A stretch of DNA of 6,148 bases from Anaerolineaceae bacterium (GTDB taxonomy: Bacteria > Chloroflexota > Anaerolineae > Anaerolineales > Anaerolineaceae), in the NCBI GenBank assembly GCA_003542325.1, contig DPKV01000078.1, positions 1 to 6,148 on the forward strand, read 5' to 3'. A program made the position numbers and the translations under genes. Positions within the stretch are counted from its first letter, which is position 1; each line of letters starts with the position of its first letter. The notes beneath the pieces were generated by a model. That model saw nothing but the letters and a program-made list of their open reading frames with translations, was not told the origin of the DNA and ran no database searches. Shown in pieces: positions 5,710 to 6,148 of the stretch.

Positions 5710-6148
5710 ATGTCTCAGGAAAAAACAAACGACAAACAAATTCGAATGAATGCCCCCACGTACATGCGCCCGCAACATCCGGTGCTCGATGAGCCGCTGG
5801 ATATTGATGCCGGAAAACGTGCTGTACTTCAGCCCGCAAGGATGAGTACCCAACCAGAAATGGAAGTCCGGTCCACAGTGGTGACTGCAGAAACGCCGGT
5901 TGCGATGACGGATATGGCTGCTGCTGTGGAATCGGAAGTTGTTGAGGCTGTCCCTGCCGCGGATGTGCCTGTCAATGCTGAGGTTCCGGCTGTCCCAATG
6001 CAGGAAACGCCAGTCGCGGCCATCCCTGAGCCTGAAGCGGTGAGCGAAACATCATCCGAAGCAGAGGCTGACATTAAACCCCGGCGAAAGCAGATGACGG
6101 TCTTCCAGCAAATTCTTGTCTTTCTGCTGCTCCTTGTGGTTGCAGCAT
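5710..6148 (+). CDS. Unrecognised protein with acidic Pro/Ala/Val-rich N-terminus and membrane segment (3' end outside window)
   Basis: An open frame starts at ATG 5710 behind a strong TGAGGAG site and runs off the right edge after 146 complete codons. Residues 1-54 are polar and mixed in charge (MSQEKTNDKQ start, APTYMRPQHP at 15-24). Residues 55-122 contain no Lys or Arg at all and are dominated by Ala, Val, Glu and Pro, with the pentapeptide ETPVA at 61-65 and again at 99-103. Then comes a basic cluster KPRRK (123-127) and a hydrophobic run from about 135 (ILVFLLLLVVAA), still continuing at the edge. This looks like a cytosolic disordered tail followed by a single membrane anchor with positive-inside topology, so any C-terminal domain would lie outside the membrane. 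There is no signal peptide at the N-terminus. Close spacing to birA suggests cotranscription. The family and function cannot be told without the missing C-terminal part. Confidence 0.8.
   Translation, partial: MSQEKTNDKQIRMNAPTYMRPQHPVLDEPLDIDAGKRAVLQPARMSTQPEMEVRSTVVTAETPVAMTDMAAAVESEVVEAVPAADVPVNAEVPAVPMQETPVAAIPEPEAVSETSSEAEADIKPRRKQMTVFQQILVFLLLLVVAA

Noticed and set aside
5829..6074. An 81-codon minus-strand frame rich in Ser, Thr and Ala
   Set aside because: It is the mirror of the Ala/Val/Pro/Glu-rich linker of the plus-strand gene. Low-complexity coding regions often leave such open antisense frames.

Overview
This is a moderately GC-rich bacterial chromosomal window that is almost entirely coding. 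It carries housekeeping and general-metabolism genes. I see no phage, transposon, CRISPR, rRNA or tRNA signal. The gene styles suggest a free-living bacterium of the Chloroflexota (Anaerolineae) kind: a DUF885 peptidase-like protein, a stand-alone biotin ligase without a repressor domain, an HAD-IIA phosphatase, and an Ala/Pro/Val/Glu-rich tail before a membrane anchor. That placement is an impression from protein style, not a proven assignment.

Layout: (1) The left edge to 1760 (+) is a DUF885-family protein whose true N-terminus probably lies outside the window. (2) A convergent minus-strand cluster reads right to left from about 3883 to 1762: trpS (tryptophanyl-tRNA synthetase), a 41-codon single-pass membrane micro-protein (2869-2744), and a PfkB/ribokinase-family sugar kinase. 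Its last stop codon is one base away from the stop of the DUF885 gene. (3) An AT-rich 146-bp gap (3884-4029) separates trpS from the next cluster and must hold divergent promoters. (4) The plus-strand cluster contains an HAD subfamily IIA phosphatase (4030-4827), a biotin--protein ligase (4889-5683), and the start of an unrecognised membrane-anchored protein (5710 to the right edge). The last two are 26 bp apart.

Functionally the genes do not form one obvious pathway. trpS charges tRNA-Trp, birA biotinylates carboxylase carrier domains, and the HAD and PfkB enzymes are generic phosphoryl-transfer enzymes with unknown substrates. I find no clear evidence of a novel system. The points most worth a second look are the micro-protein between trpS and the kinase, the altered motifs of the kinase, the charge-segregated N-terminal tail of the last protein, and the nine-codon reading frame that overlaps the birA start.
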